Positions 23,917 to 36,171 of a stretch of DNA of 64,000 bases are shown in pieces. Source of the stretch: Nageia nagi. Its lineage: Eukaryota > Pinophyta. Position numbers and translations under genes: made by a program. The notes below the pieces were generated by a model, which had not been told where the DNA came from, did no database searches, and was given only the letters and a program-made list of their open reading frames with translations. Positions within the stretch are counted from its first letter, which is position 1, and each line of letters opens with the position of its first letter. The stretch spans positions 104,036,001 through 104,100,000 of the forward strand of contig JBITNC010000001.1 of assembly GCA_050084985.1 (NCBI GenBank), read 5' to 3'.

Positions 23917-25440
23917 TTACCAAATATTTAATGTGTCAAGGGAGAGACCCTTGCATATACCACTACTTTTATACCTAAGCCAAGGATTGAAATATTCCCA
24001 TTCTTTCCATATGCTCTTATAGATAAAGGAACCCCAAATTTTGATTGGAAAGGGAGCCACAATGAGTGGGGGAAGGTCCAAGATTTTTTCCTTAAATAAA
24101 TTCCTTGGAAAATACAATTTCTAGGAAGGACTTTCTAATATTTTGAGACTTATAAGGATTAGATAATGTATTTACCACTTAGAGCAATGCCTTGCCTCTA
24201 GTATTTAAAAATCCCCATACCACCAAAAATTTTAGGGACGAAAATAAACTCCAAGGCAACTCTACAGAATCCTTTTTTATCATTGTTACTTTCCCAAAGA
24301 AATTCTTTGAGAAATTTCTCAAGCTTTTTGTAATAGGTTTTGGATAGAACCCAATAGGAAGAGTAATAAATGTGGGTGGAAGCTAACACCTTAGACCAAA
24401 TATGGAATTTTCCACCAAGAGAAAGCTTCTTGGAAACCTAGTATGGTAGTTTCTTTAAGACTCTTTGAATAACATATATCTAAAGTTGAGAAGCCATGGA
24501 TTGAAAAGAAAAGGAGATCCCCAAAAACTTGAACATCTCTCCAAGTTGAATCCATTGCCATTGGTATGAAAGAAAACAATCAAGAGTCTATGTCATAGCT
24601 TATCTATAGCAAGAGGTTTTTCTCCAATCAATGGAGGATCCCAAATCTTTATAAAAGGTGGTAAGATATTGAAAATCTTATTGAATATAAGATTGTTCTT
24701 CTCTTAAATTGATGAAGGATTCATCAAGAAAATGACCATTAATAAACTTATCTTGATTCCTTGGGAGGTAAATACCTCAAGCTAGGCCTTGGGAGACTTT
24801 ACTAGCAAGAAGATATCAAATAGTCTTACCAACTAGAACCTAAAGTTAGGGAGCTAAGGGGAAGACCTATGTAACTAATTTGAAAATTTCAATCTTATTC
24901 ATTGGCATACCATCTATGGTGATGATTGTTGATGCATAAAAAAATAATTTTAACTAATATAAGAAAGGTAAGTCCAAATACCAGGGCCTAAAGCATGAAC
25001 AAAATAAAATTCTATTCATTTTTTCATATGCTTTTTCAAAGTCAATTTTGATTATCAACGTGTTCTAGTTGGAGGTCCAAGCCCATTCTATACCATCCTA
25101 GAAAATAATAACATTATCAAGAATATATTTTCTCTAAATAAACCTAATGTATTCAAGTCAAAACATTTGAGGGAAAAGAGGTCTAAGATTTAAATTAAGA
25201 GCCTTGGTTATAATTTTATAACTGACATTAAGAAGAGTGTTGGGTCTCTAGCTGATGATAAGCTTAGGGTTTCTTAATTTTGGAATCAACATACTATTAC
25301 CTTTGTTGATAATTAATCCTAAGGAGCTAGTTGAAAGTGGTTCCTTGTAAACATTCAAAAGATCATGACCCACTTTATCATAGATATTTTCTATAGAATT
25401 CATAAGGGAATCCATTGAGCCCAAGTGCTTTCTCATATTC
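23917..25440 (-). pseudogene. LINE ORF2 reverse transcriptase and C-terminal region
   Basis: RT start region at 25436-25248: HDLLNVYKEPLSTSSLG, then IINKGNSMLIPKLRNP, matching the LPKxGDPxxxxNWRPI entry of plant LINE RTs. Middle part: INGMPMNKIEIFK near 24940-24890, where the VNGxxxxxF segment sits. C-terminal part: FKFLGISFSF-type text near 24530, LSLGGKF, VLASTHIYYSSYW (24389 onward) and KLEKFLKEFLWES. Role if active: target-primed reverse transcription. The FADD catalytic box could not be located, and several frames are needed to follow the domain, so it is dead. Confidence 0.8.
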
Positions 25441-25899
25441 CATGCAAGAGAGTTCCATTTTTAGATCACCAACTGAGAGGAGATGATCAAAATCCTCCTT
25501 TTGAGACTAAGAAAGTTTATCAGGAATCATCCTATAATATTTTTATAGAGCTCTTTTCCTTTCAAAGTTGAATTTTTGAGAGGATAAAACATGTTGTTAA
25601 TGTTTAGCAAACACATTGGCAATAGTAGGAGGGTCTATAATTCTAACATCTTCATCCAGGATGTAGTTGGTATAAGCTATTGAAAGAAATATTTGGGAAA
25701 TTTGTATTCAATACAAAGATAATGAAGGAAGGATTAAATTTCAACACTCTTTGCCTCATAAAATTTCACTTTCCTTAATTCATATCAAAGAGTAGTTTCA
25801 TATTATTGAAGTGTAGAAATCCAAGGGTTAGCTTCTAGGTAAATAAAGGCTCAAACAAACTACTCTTTGATGGTAGTATTGGACTTATTGTGAATGTGA

Positions 25900-26815
25900 G
25901 TAAGTTCAATTACCAAAACTATTAGGATAGTGGAAGTTCATAGGATTACATCATTCCACCAATTAATCCATCTAAAAAATGTGGAGGGTCTAGGAGCTAG
26001 ATTCTAAACCTAGGGAATATGGACTATAGTGGCTAGGTGGTACTAAAAGGACATATTAAGATAATTGACATATGATTAAATATTGTATTACTAGGGAAAT
26101 AGTGCAATAGAGCTGAATGTTGGGTAAGGATAAGGAAGGAAAATCTAGGATGGTCCATGAACATGGCCCAATCTTACCTCTTCAATACTCTATTTTCTTC
26201 CTCCTAGAGGTTAGTTCAAGTGAGCTAGATAGAGTCTATAAAACTTTGAGGAGTGTGACAAGAACTAGGATACACTAACCCTTGCTTATTATTGAGAAAA
26301 AAATCAAGTGTATCTCTCCCCCATAAACCAAAGTATGGGGAGTCTACCTAAATTATCTTCAAACTTTTAGACCATGTTGAAATCACTATAAAAAAGCCAA
26401 ATTATTGGTGGTAGTGATAAGGCAATCCAACATGATAGAGCACATTTTTTAGGTCCTTGATTATAGGCATGTATATTTATTATACTAAAAGGTTGCCCAT
26501 CAATTTCCAATAAACTTCACACTGCTTGGTTTAAGTGGTCCATACCCCAAAAGACTAGCATTAAGTTCCACTTCGATGGTACTAAAGTGATAGCTCCATA
26601 TTTTCTTTGATAATGATTGGTAGTATATAAAATTTTTCTTGAACATAAAAAGAAAGTGGCATATTCATGGTTAAAATCAAAGATTTTAACTTCTTGCAAA
26701 TAGAGAATGTTAATTTTCCCATACAAATGATTAATGTTTACAATTTTAGTATGAATTGAATATTTGCAGATTGGGTCCATCAACCCTCTAACATTCCATG
26801 ATATAAAAATAATTG
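25900..26815 (-). pseudogene. LINE ORF2 apurinic-type endonuclease domain
   Basis: Starts with FISWNVRGLMDP (about 26810-26775), the standard opening of plant LINE APE domains (WNxRGL). LYLQEVK follows near 26690, carrying the conserved QE of the LQET/LQEVK motif. The distal part (26.5-25.9 kb) is only weakly readable. The domain nicks target DNA to prime insertion. Confidence 0.75.
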
Positions 26816-27559
26816 AACAAAGTTAAGGTTCATATCACCTTTGAACTCTTTTGTCTCACCATCTTATGTGTTCAATTCCTCATTATTTCCCAACTCCCTA
26901 ACTATATAGTAAGGGTTTGCAAGAAATTTAGCATGATATGTTCCAACAAATATGATAAAGGGGAACTTATCTTGGTGGTTGGAGGTCAATCATCTAGGAG
27001 GACTATAAGACCAACTAGGTCTCATCAATGCCTCCTTTTGGTTGATCCCCAAGATTGAATGAGTACAAAAGATAATAGGAATAACATCTAGGGACAAGGT
27101 GGGTATGATGGGTGTAGTAGGTGGTTGGGGTGATAGGGTGGGCTAAGATGGTGTAGTCTAGCTAGGGGTATCATGAGATGGAGCTATGGAATTTGATCCC
27201 ATATTATATCAAGGATTACAATTTTTATTACACATTATGGTTCCATTGGGTTGAATCTCTATTCCCATTATGGCTAATTTTAGGGCTTGAATGTACCTTC
27301 CATAAGAGGAGATAGAGTAAGAGTCAAGGTAGCCACTGAATTAGGTGCCTAATTTTAGGGCTTGGACCTACCTTCCATAAGAGGGTAATATCACATTTTA
27401 TGCTCAGCTAATTGGAATCAATAGCAAGTGTTAGGTGAGTTGATATAAACCAAACATTGGAAAAATAATGATTGATCCATAAACCATCATATAGGGGTAT
27501 ACTCCATAAAATATTTGGTTGCTCCATATAGAAAAAAGTCCCCAAAGGGAAAATAATAT

Positions 27560-28004
27560 TCTCTAGAAAAGGTTAAAGCAGGAATAGGAGGTTGCATAGT
27601 TCAACCCAAATGGGGAATTCCAATGAAGCTCCTTCATCCATTGAAAAGTATTGATTCCATGGTTGAAATACCTAAAGATAATTTCAAATATACCATGAAC
27701 CATTATCAAATACCCCTTGAACATGGTCTTTATGAGGAAATTGGAATATGAAAAAACCTTTGGTAGATGGTTGCACTCCTTTTGTTTCAATACCATATGC
27801 AATCCAATACAATTGAACCCAACTACAAATGATGGTATCCGTAGGGATACAACCCAAAAAATACCCAATGAGGGTATGCTTTTCAAGATAATAAAAAATA
27901 CTATTGAATTCATCAATAGGGATATTAACATTAGGAATAGAGAGATTACCTTGAAGTACACCTTTGGGATAAACGTTTGGGGCTCCTTGGATACTGTTGC
28001 TCAT
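27560..28004 (-). pseudogene. LINE ORF1 (DUF4283-like N-terminal part)
   Basis: Frame 28004-27684 ends FFIFQFPHKDHVQGVFDNGSWYI, shown here only in part, which matches the FxFxFxxxxDxxxVxxxGPW block of DUF4283 in plant LINE ORF1 proteins. After a frameshift the continuation has FPIWVELCNLL (about 27615-27585), equivalent to the PxWVRLPNLP word. ORF1 would be the RNA-binding chaperone of the LINE. The downstream half (27.5-26.9 kb) contains an imperfect 80-bp duplication at 27280 and 27360. Confidence 0.65.
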
Positions 28005-28029
28005 ACAAGTAGCTCCAACCTAGGTTGAC

Positions 28030-29598
28030 ACTATTGAGTGAGTTGTTTCCATATTAAAAAATAAAACCAGTTCCCCTCAAGGTGGTGATATTGTTGGTTA
28101 TGTGGCACTTAAATCCCAAGAAATGAACTCTCACACACTATCCTAGGCAACACGAAATCCCCAGCAAAGTGTTTGATTCATCCAAATAAGGGCACTTGTA
28201 ATATTTAAAAATAAAAGCCATTGTAGATACAAAGCCATTGAAATATGCCTATATATGAATCTCAAATTTTATAAATATTATTAATGTTTTATAAAATTTT
28301 TGATAATATTTATTTAAGTATCATTGAACTATTAAAAGATATTATATATATTAAACCTTTCAATTAGGTTGAATGTTGTAAATGAATATTTTACATACTA
28401 AAAAACTTATTAATCATGTACTATTTTATTTATTCTAGACTTAAATAAAACTTTTATAGTTATTATATATGCATGTGTTAGTAGGATTGTGAAGTATTAG
28501 TGTAATATATAAGAATATAATGTTATGAGTAAAAACATTTAAATTTATTTAAAAGAATTTATCCAATATAGTGCTTAGAATGTTGGCAACTATAAATAAT
28601 TTAAGATGAGAGAGTCACTGCCTTTTGCATCTTATATTTTAACTATGAACATGTCATAGAAATATGCAACTTTTACATTAGTAACATTTATAAATATATG
28701 ATAAAGGAAGTACATGGAATTATTATATAAATTTGATTTTGAGTTAGAATATGTACTTCAAAAAGATAATAAATAATATAATGAGCCAAGCACCATAAAA
28801 TATTTTGTAAATGATTTTTTAATTTTAAGAAATAGATTTCACTAAATGATTAAACTCCTTATAAACAATTATATACAATTTAAATAATTTTATGAATATT
28901 AGTGTATGGGAGATTACAAGCAATTAAGTACATACTTCATAAAACGAATGATGCGTTATTATTTTATAAAACTAGACAATGCATACCTAGTCATTGAGGA
29001 CTCAAATAAATATTTTTTTAACATGTTAATGGTATACAAATTAATAGAAACTTGGGATTTTAAAATACCTAGAATAATTCTTTTAACCATGATTACAAAA
29101 TGATATTAAAGATCTTGGGAAAAGGTATAATTGGAGCTATGTCAAATTCCAAGTCCATTACAACCATTGGCTATCTTACATTGGAAATGATAATCAATCA
29201 AAATGAATTTTAAAATAGGACTATATAAAATAAATAGGGCATGATGTTATCTTAGTAAACGTAAATAAAATAAAAAATAAACCATTGTTTAGCTAGAAGA
29301 ATAAGATACCCCAATAGTTAAATTCTTAATGTATATATTAATGAAATATTCATGCTAGATTTTTTTTCAAAAAGTAATATATCATAAGAAAACAAACAAT
29401 TTACTTATTTCATTTACAAAATTCTATTTTATGAAATAGGGGCAAGGCATTATCTTACAACATGAAACATAATAGATAAAGTGAATAAGTTAACATAATT
29501 TTTAAATTATACTATAGACGTATTTTTCAAAAAAGCCTCTAAGAGAAATATTTAAATTTGGTTGAATTAACTTATAATTCTAGTTTATATTTAAGGTT
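28030..29598. other. Very A+T-rich stretch, nothing recognised
   Basis: Only a 65-codon frame (28906-29103, plus) without known motifs. Confidence 0.4.
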
Positions 29599-29622
29599 AT
29601 ATATATATATATATATATATAT
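29599..29622. repeat. (AT)n microsatellite
   Basis: Twelve AT dinucleotides. Confidence 0.9.
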
Positions 29623-29856
29623 TTATTTATTTATATATTATTGGTTTTCAATATTGATGAAAAAGTTTCATAAAGAGATCAATTTTAGAATTTGAAAAAA
29701 GGGGGTTAAACTGTTTGTAGAATTATTTTTGAGTTTAATCATGAGGCAAGTAAGTTATTCTAGGAACCCCCTCATGATTTTCAACAAGGTAAACTTTAAT
29801 GTATCCTCCATCCACTTGGTGACTATGGATGGAAATTATGATGGTAGTTTAAGCTT

Positions 29857-29965
29857 TAAAAAAAAACTACAACATATTAGATTAACCATCCAAACATTAA
29901 AACTAAGACCTCCTATAGAAGAGTCAAACCTTGAACCATTGCACTATCCCTTTGGGGATTAACTC
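29857..29965 (-). mobile_element. Candidate decayed tRNA-derived SINE
   Basis: On the minus strand TAGTGCAATGG (29946-29936) resembles box A. AGTTTTAATGT, 42 bases downstream, lies where box B is expected and differs mainly by changes of C to T. A run of nine T follows at about 29866-29858 and could act as a pol III terminator or be the SINE tail. No target duplication seen. Weak evidence. Confidence 0.3.
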
Positions 29966-30144
29966 TTTGTAGATTTTAGCCAAAAAAAATTTCTATTAAA
30001 TTAAGAAAGTGTATAAAATTAGCTCCAACATATGATGAGTCCTTTACTATATTATAACTCAACATATTAGAGAATTTGTATATTTCATAATGCATTCCAT
30101 ATTTAGTTATTAAAGAGATGTATATCATATCACAATTATATAAT

Positions 30145-30360
30145 ATATTGAGGTGGAGGTAGTGAAGCGGTAAGGGCTCTTTGTTTTCCTTTGAGGTAAT
30201 GGATTCCAATCCCACAAGGCAAAGAGAGGAACCTATACCCATGTGGAGGGGTAATAAAGGAAGTTGTAAAACATATATTAGTCCTAGTAAATATTGAACA
30301 TGGTTTTCTACATGGTAGATTATAAGGACTCCCCATAATAATCACATGGATGTATATTTC
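30145..30360 (+). mobile_element. Candidate tRNA-derived SINE
   Basis: TAGTGAAGCGG at 30160-30170 fits box A (TRGCNNAGYNGG), and GATTCCAATCC at 30202-30212 fits box B (GGTTCGANTCC) at 9 of 11 positions. The 42-base spacing is normal for an internal pol III promoter. No clean cloverleaf is apparent around it, so a SINE head or decayed tRNA-like sequence is likelier than a functional tRNA. The right boundary is a guess. Confidence 0.45.
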
Positions 30361-30720
30361 TTGGATCTAACCCAAAATATTGATGATGGAGAAAAGTGAT
30401 AGAGGGGCGTTAGGGTTCAATGTAGGAGTGGAGGATTATGGTGATGATGATGAGGAGGAAGACAATGCAACACTCAGGGAGAGCTTGGGTGTGGGGTTTC
30501 TAGCCTAGGTTTTATTGTTGGTCAAAAATGATGAGGTGTGTAGGCCTTGGTCATGAAGGTTGTGTAGTTAGAGGCATGCCCCTATGGTGGCATCATCAAA
30601 GGTACCATGGGGGTATTTTGGAGGCTACAATGGCCTTCATATTTTGTAGGTGGTGGATAATTGATGACAAAACATCAAGGGGTTATAAGAGAGTACTAGG
30701 AACCTAGAAGAAATAAAAAA
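30361..30720. other. Non-coding stretch, GC-richer than neighbours
   Basis: Contains GATGATGATGAGGAGGAAGA and several GGTGG words. No frame or family recognised. Confidence 0.3.
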
Positions 30721-31090
30721 GGGGGTTTTCCTTGAATACCATAAGAAATAATGAAATACAAAATAACCATAAACTTGTAATGCATTAAGTAAACCAAATG
30801 AAATAAGATACTTAGATTAACAAAAAATAATAGAAAATAATAACTTTACTAATAGCAATATGAATCATAGGTCTCTTCGGGGGGATTCCTCCTTACAAAT
30901 CAAAAATATGAATGATTTTCCAATATGCTCCCTTTACTCCTCGTACAAGTATTTATAATCCTCCTACCCTAATTAACATTTTACATTAAAAATGATGCTT
31001 CACCTTACAAAATATGATGGTTCACATTATAAGGTGATGTAAGAAAATAATTAAATTAATTAAAACATAAATAAGCCTAAGTAAGTATTA
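30721..31090 (-). repeat. 3' LTR of Gypsy-C
   Basis: Aligns with 36172-36530, sharing AGCAATATGAATCATAGG, ATGATGCTTCACCTTACAAAATAT-type text and GAAAATAATTAAAT. A TATA box (TATAAATA on the minus strand) lies at 30957-30950. Confidence 0.8.
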
Positions 31091-31699
31091 TCCTTAAGGC
31101 TATAAATTTGGAAACTCTTTTTGAAGAGCATGTGCTTTTTCCCATGTTGCATATTCAGTTGTTAGCCTCTACCACTAAATCAAAACCTAGGTTATAGTAA
31201 AATGACAAAGGTTGAGGATGCATTTTTCCAAAATTGATTCAAGTTCAATATTGATGGAGCCATCATTAGTTAATTTTGGTAAATTTGATTAATTCTAAAC
31301 CTTCTATTCCAATACCTTTTTAAGACATGAAACATGAAATATAGGATGAAGCTTAGAGGACATTGGTAACTCCAACTTATAAGTAGGACGTCCAATTCAT
31401 TGGAGAACTTTGTAAGGGCCATAAAAGTTTGGAACTAGTTTTTAAGGACCCTTAATCTTTGAGGATTTATGCTAAAGGCATAGGAAGACTATATCTCCTA
31501 CTTGAAATTCCCATTCCACTCAATTTTGATCATCCTATTGCTTCATGTGATATTGAGCAATTCGTAAATTCTCCTGATGAAGATGAAGAATATCTATTCA
31601 AGTATATAAATTAGTATCAACTACTCTAACCTATGTACTACTTGAGACATATGTTACCATTATGGATGGTTCTTGAACATACTATTATTCATATGGTAT

Positions 31700-32250
31700 C
31701 ATCTAAATAGTTGTATATTATAAAGTGTTATACCACAATTTTGTCAAGTAAAGCCATTTTACACAATGAACTAGTTGGGTTGATGCAAAATAGTGCAAAT
31801 AGGTTACCAAGCACTTATTAACAATTTTAGATTATCTATCAATCTAGGGGTGATTGGATAAACTCATTTTGATTTGAGTTCCTTGCATCTTGAAAGCTTC
31901 TTGCGAAAATTTGCTAGTGAACATGGGGTCTTGATAATTAACTATAGTAGATAGTATAATATGAAGCTTGAGAATATTATCAATAAAATTTTGGGCCACA
32001 TTTATAACTTTAATTGGATATGCTAAAGCGCAAAAGTATGCATACTTATATAATCGATCAACTACCACTAGAATAATGAATTCACCTTGAGACTTGGGAA
32101 TAACTTTAATATTCCATTGAAATACTAGTCCAAGTGTGCCTTGGGATAGGTAAGGGCTAAAGTAAACTAGTTGTGCCAACTATTTCACCTTTCTTCCACT
32201 GATAAACATCACATTTAATAATAAATTTCTTGATATCCTATTTCATTATA
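31700..32250 (-). pseudogene. Gypsy-C integrase remnant
   Basis: The CxxC end of the zinc-binding part survives as CDVYQWKKGE near 32220. The DDE core follows in frame 32179-31844: IILVVVDRLYKYAYFCAL (first D), then FIDNILKLHIILSTIV and QDPMFTSKF, where the usual DRDP has become QDP, so the second catalytic Asp region is damaged. FKMQGTQIKMSLSNHP corresponds to LGTKLxxSSAYHPQ. The domain would insert the cDNA. Confidence 0.8.
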
Positions 32251-32589
32251 TCATAATAAAAAGATCAATCCATTCTTTAATAGATTCTAAGAAACCCTAA
32301 GTGTTCAATTTATGGTGAAGTATGCATTTCCTAAAGTATTGCTTCTCAATAAGAAAAAGTGGGTGGTAATGACATATGGCCTTTGAAGCATATAACTCTA
32401 CCTTGCTAAGAGAAATTTATTTTACTTGTAGGATCATTTTGAAGTTATTTAATTAATACCTAAATTGAGTCATCTTGAAGCCATTCTTATTAGAGCTTCT
32501 ATAACCACTAGGGAACTGGCAAAGAAATTACTTTAAGTGTTGCAAGTTCCTTAAATTTACAAGAAAGAGCATTTGTAACCACATTCTTT

Positions 32590-33830
32590 GAAGCCTTTCT
32601 ATAGACTAATTTGTAATCATATCCCAATAGTTTGATCATCAATTTTATTGTTCAATTATTGTAATTTTCTATTCTAAAAAGTACTTCAAATTGTGGTCAT
32701 TTGTACTTAGAAAGAAATGTTGGCCAATGAGGTAGGATCTTCAGTTTTAAACCACATGAGTTATTGCCAACATCTCCTTTTCATAGGTAGATCTCAAAAT
32801 TTTTGGACCTCATAATGCATTTCTAATGAAAGCCATGGGTCTTCCCTCTTACTTGAAAATTGTACTCAATCCTAGTATAGAGGCATCACTCTCAATGATA
32901 AATGTTTTGGAAAAATATGGCATAGATAAAATAGGAGTTGAACACATTGCCTCCTTTATATTGTAGAAAGATTCTTTAGTAGTTGGTGACCAATTAAAGG
33001 CATCTCTTTTTTAGTAATGATGTGAGTGGAGATATGATCTTGACATAATTCTTTACAAATTTCTAGTAGTAACCTATTACGCTTAAAAATCATCGCAATC
33101 CCTTGAGTGATTTTAGAATAGGCCAATCCTACATGTTTATAATTTTATGTGGAACTACCTTAACTCCATATTTACAAATGAAATACCCCAAGTATTCAAT
33201 CTCATGTACCCTAAGGGAACACTTATTTTTTTTGCATATAATTGATTCCATTGAAGTAATTGTAAATTTTGATCTAAGTGTAACAAATCATCCTCCCATG
33301 TCTTCCTGTAGATCAAAATATCATAAAAAAACCAAAAGAAATTTGCATAGATGAGGGAAAAATACCTAATTCATCAAAATTTGGAATGTTTAAGGGGTAT
33401 TAGTAAGGTCGAATGGTATTACTAAAACTTCATAATGATCCTTATGCATTTGAAAAGCTATTTTTTGAATGTCTTCTTTATAGATTCAGATATGATGATA
33501 TCTTGATCATAGATCTAGTTTAAAGAAATTTTTGGCTCCACATAGCTTATCCAATAGTTCATTAATGATGGGAATAGGGAATTTATCTTTCATAATTACT
33601 TTGTTGAGAGTCCAAAATTCCATCCTTTTATTGAACTAATATCATAGGTGAAGAGTAAGGATTAACACTTGGCCTGATAATCCCTACCTTTAGCATCTCC
33701 TATACCAACTTTTTAATTTCATCCTTTTGCAAACAAGGATAGTAGTACAGTCTAATGTTGGTTGGTTGAATATTGGGGATTAGTTTTATAGTGTGTTCTT
33801 GAGGGTGAGATTATTCAAAAACCTTATTAT
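32590..33830 (-). pseudogene. Gypsy-C reverse transcriptase and RNase H remnant
   Basis: Readable words on the minus strand, in order: EMLKVGIIRPSVNPYSSP (about 33705-33650), KDGILDSQQ, VHEIEYLGYFICKYGV (about 33215-33170), then SPTTKESFYNIKEAM and TFIIESDASILGL (about 32935-32880), the start of RNase H. The domains are followed through several frames. The catalytic YxDD box falls in the damaged zone near 33300 and is not intact. Confidence 0.75.
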
Positions 33831-34539
33831 CATGTGCCAACGGTTGGTGGTACCCTAATAATTTACCTCCTTCCTATGCAGTTGTTTATATTACAAATAG
33901 TTATCTTACCATCCTATTTTTCCTTCTTGAATTAGCTTCTCCATTGAATGATAGCTTATAATATATGATAGACCAACACATAACCTAGTGAGGTAATATA
34001 TATGTTTTGTAATAGTGAATTTCATCTATAGTTCAAGGAAGTCCCATAGTAGGTCCCGATGTTTGTAACTATTGAACTCCTAGGATCACATCACACCCTA
34101 CCAATTGAAGTACATACATATCACTTTGCATGTGATAATCACCTATGTTGAGCTTAACATTGCAACTTTTTTCCTTAAAAGAAATTTTACCTCAATTTCC
34201 AATCATTACTCCAAAATTATTTTAAGGATATATAAAATAATTAGCCTATTTGGCAACACCAAGATCAATGAAATCATGTGTACTTAATGAGTCAAGTAAA
34301 ATAATGAGGAATTACTCTTTGAAATATAAATGAACCTTTTTTTTTGGGGGTGTAGTAATTTCTACAAGAAAATTGCAAGAAATTATAGGAACAACTATTG
34401 ATTACCATCTTTCTCAACAATAGTCTCATCCTCTAAATCATCAAAAACATCAACATTAAGCAAATACAACTTTTGTGTAGTACATTAATGGCTAGGTACA
34501 TACTTTTCATCATAATCATCACAAATATCCTTCAATATA

Positions 34540-35260
34540 TGCTCATTCATTTCCTCCTAAACCCAATGATGAAGTAACTTATAAAAAAGGATTCATCTAA
34601 TCCCTTTGTGCAAGTTGTAAGTTTTTCTAATTGTATTTGATATTCCTTCACCATTGATGTTTATCAAATTTTTGTAACGTCTCTTGTGAAATCCTCAAAA
34701 TCACTTGCCAAATCTCACCAATAATGTTTTTATAAAATCCCACCAACAAGGAGTACTATTAATTTTTTCAAACCATTAGTACTACTAAATGGCCTCATAC
34801 TCCAAATGAAAAAAAGCCACATTGATCTTTTGAACTTAGGAATTTCATTCAATGTAAAATATTAATTTGCTCTAAACATGTAGCTTGTTGGATCCTCTTC
34901 ATTAAATCTAGGGAAATCTAGCTTAATTTTCCATAGAAGGATAAAGGCTTGGGGTTGGTACATCCCATATGTACATGTTGTACCCACATTTGAGTATTAT
35001 GCCCTAAATATTATTGAAAAATTGTACCTCGTGTAGTTTAGGATGAGGTTGGTTGTTGCATAGCTTTCTAAAATACCTTTTAAACTTACAATAGATCCAA
35101 GTTCATCAAATCATGTTTAGTACCATCCAACAAGCTTCTATGTAATGAATTTACCATTTATGTATTGAAAAGCATATTTGAGGTTGACTCCACCAAGGTG
35201 AACTTGGATCTATTTAACCTCATGATCTAATTTTTTGAGAGTGGGGACTTGATATCTTTG
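34540..35260 (-). pseudogene. Gypsy-C gag remnant
   Basis: KLDFPRFNEEDPTSYMFRAN then YFTLNEIPKF (about 34925-34835) matches the FPRFxGEDPxGWLxRAxxYF opening of a Gypsy gag domain. A long decayed stretch follows, in several frames. The linker to protease is visible as DDYDEKYVPSH and LYLLNVDVFDDLEDE (about 34520-34425), equivalent to the CDEKxxPGHKC region after gag. Confidence 0.7.
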
Positions 35261-35719
35261 TCCCTCCATTTGAAACACAAGCTAGGTATTGACTTACTAT
35301 TTTTAGTAACTCCTATTTTTGAAAATCCAAACAGTGTATGGGTGCTATATATTGAAATGATCACATTCAAAATATATCAAGTATAGGCTAAGTGCTATTC
35401 TTTTTCTAAAAAATTGTTACCAAAGGTAATGAACAAGCACTCTCAAATTTTGCTAATTCCTGATGGTTTGGGAGATATTCACTTTGGAAGTTTTTGCTTG
35501 TTTTGGAGCTACTATTTTAGGTGACAATTTGAAGGTTTCATGAGATTTTGAAAAATATGGATAGATTTTCAACCAAAAAATAGCAATTTCTAGTGTTATA
35601 CTTTGATTCAACCTTCTAATTTGCAAAAAATTGGGTAGAGTTTTGATTTCAAAAAGGATAATTTCTACCATTCTCACTTGGTGTGACCACATGCAATTTC
35701 CCAGAGTTAGAAGTTGTAA

Positions 35720-36165
35720 TGTAATATTGTGTAATATCTCTGCTTAATGTAAATCCACTATGTTAATTCACTTAATTATTAAAGTAGATATAGATACTTT
35801 AAAGCATTAAGGGAATAAATATGGAAAAAGCTTTAACCTTACCCTTGGATAAAATAGAGGTTAAAGAGTGGGTTTCATCTTATAAATAGAGAGGAATCCC
35901 CCTCTTATAATATACAACTAGGAAGCAAAGCTATGCTATAGGTTTAGAATTAGGAGAAATAGGAAGAGATCTTGTAAGAGAGGTCCTTGAGAATAAGAAG
36001 ATCTTGGTTAGTGGATGTACTTCCAAGGAGGGAGGAATCACTTTGCATCTCATGTTCATTGTGGGAGTGGGTTGTGTTATTATCATATTATGTTGATTTT
36101 ATGAGTGCATTCTTAAGAACTTGTTATATTATAAATTGATTGAGAAAGGGTTGATTTCATCAAAA
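35720..36165 (+). repeat. LTR-like segment, possible solo LTR
   Basis: Starts around TGTAATATCTCTGC (35730) and has a TATA box TATAAATA at 35881-35888 in a promoter-like setting (AGAGAGGAATCC after it). It does not match the Gypsy-C LTRs and sits where only leader sequence should be. Ends and target duplication could not be fixed. The frame 35692-35453 (minus) beside it is unrecognised. Confidence 0.35.
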
Positions 36166-36171
36166 ATAAAA

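Larger units (their letters stand above)
23870..28020 (-). mobile_element. Decayed plant L1-type LINE
   Basis: Minus-strand order matches a plant L1 LINE: ORF1 with a DUF4283-like domain (28004-27560), APE endonuclease (from about 26815), reverse transcriptase (25.4-24.6 kb) and the C-terminal segment (24389-23917). Length about 4.1 kb is somewhat short for the class (usually 5-7 kb), from internal deletions. Many stops and phase changes. The 3' boundary is approximate; no clear poly(A) or target duplication was found. Confidence 0.85.

Noticed and set aside
27717-28028. 103-codon plus-strand frame
   Set aside because: Antisense to the LINE ORF1 DUF4283-like frame, which has recognisable family text.
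30160-30212. Functional tRNA gene
   Set aside because: Box A and box B fit, but I could not fold a convincing acceptor stem or anticodon arm, so a SINE-type origin is more likely.
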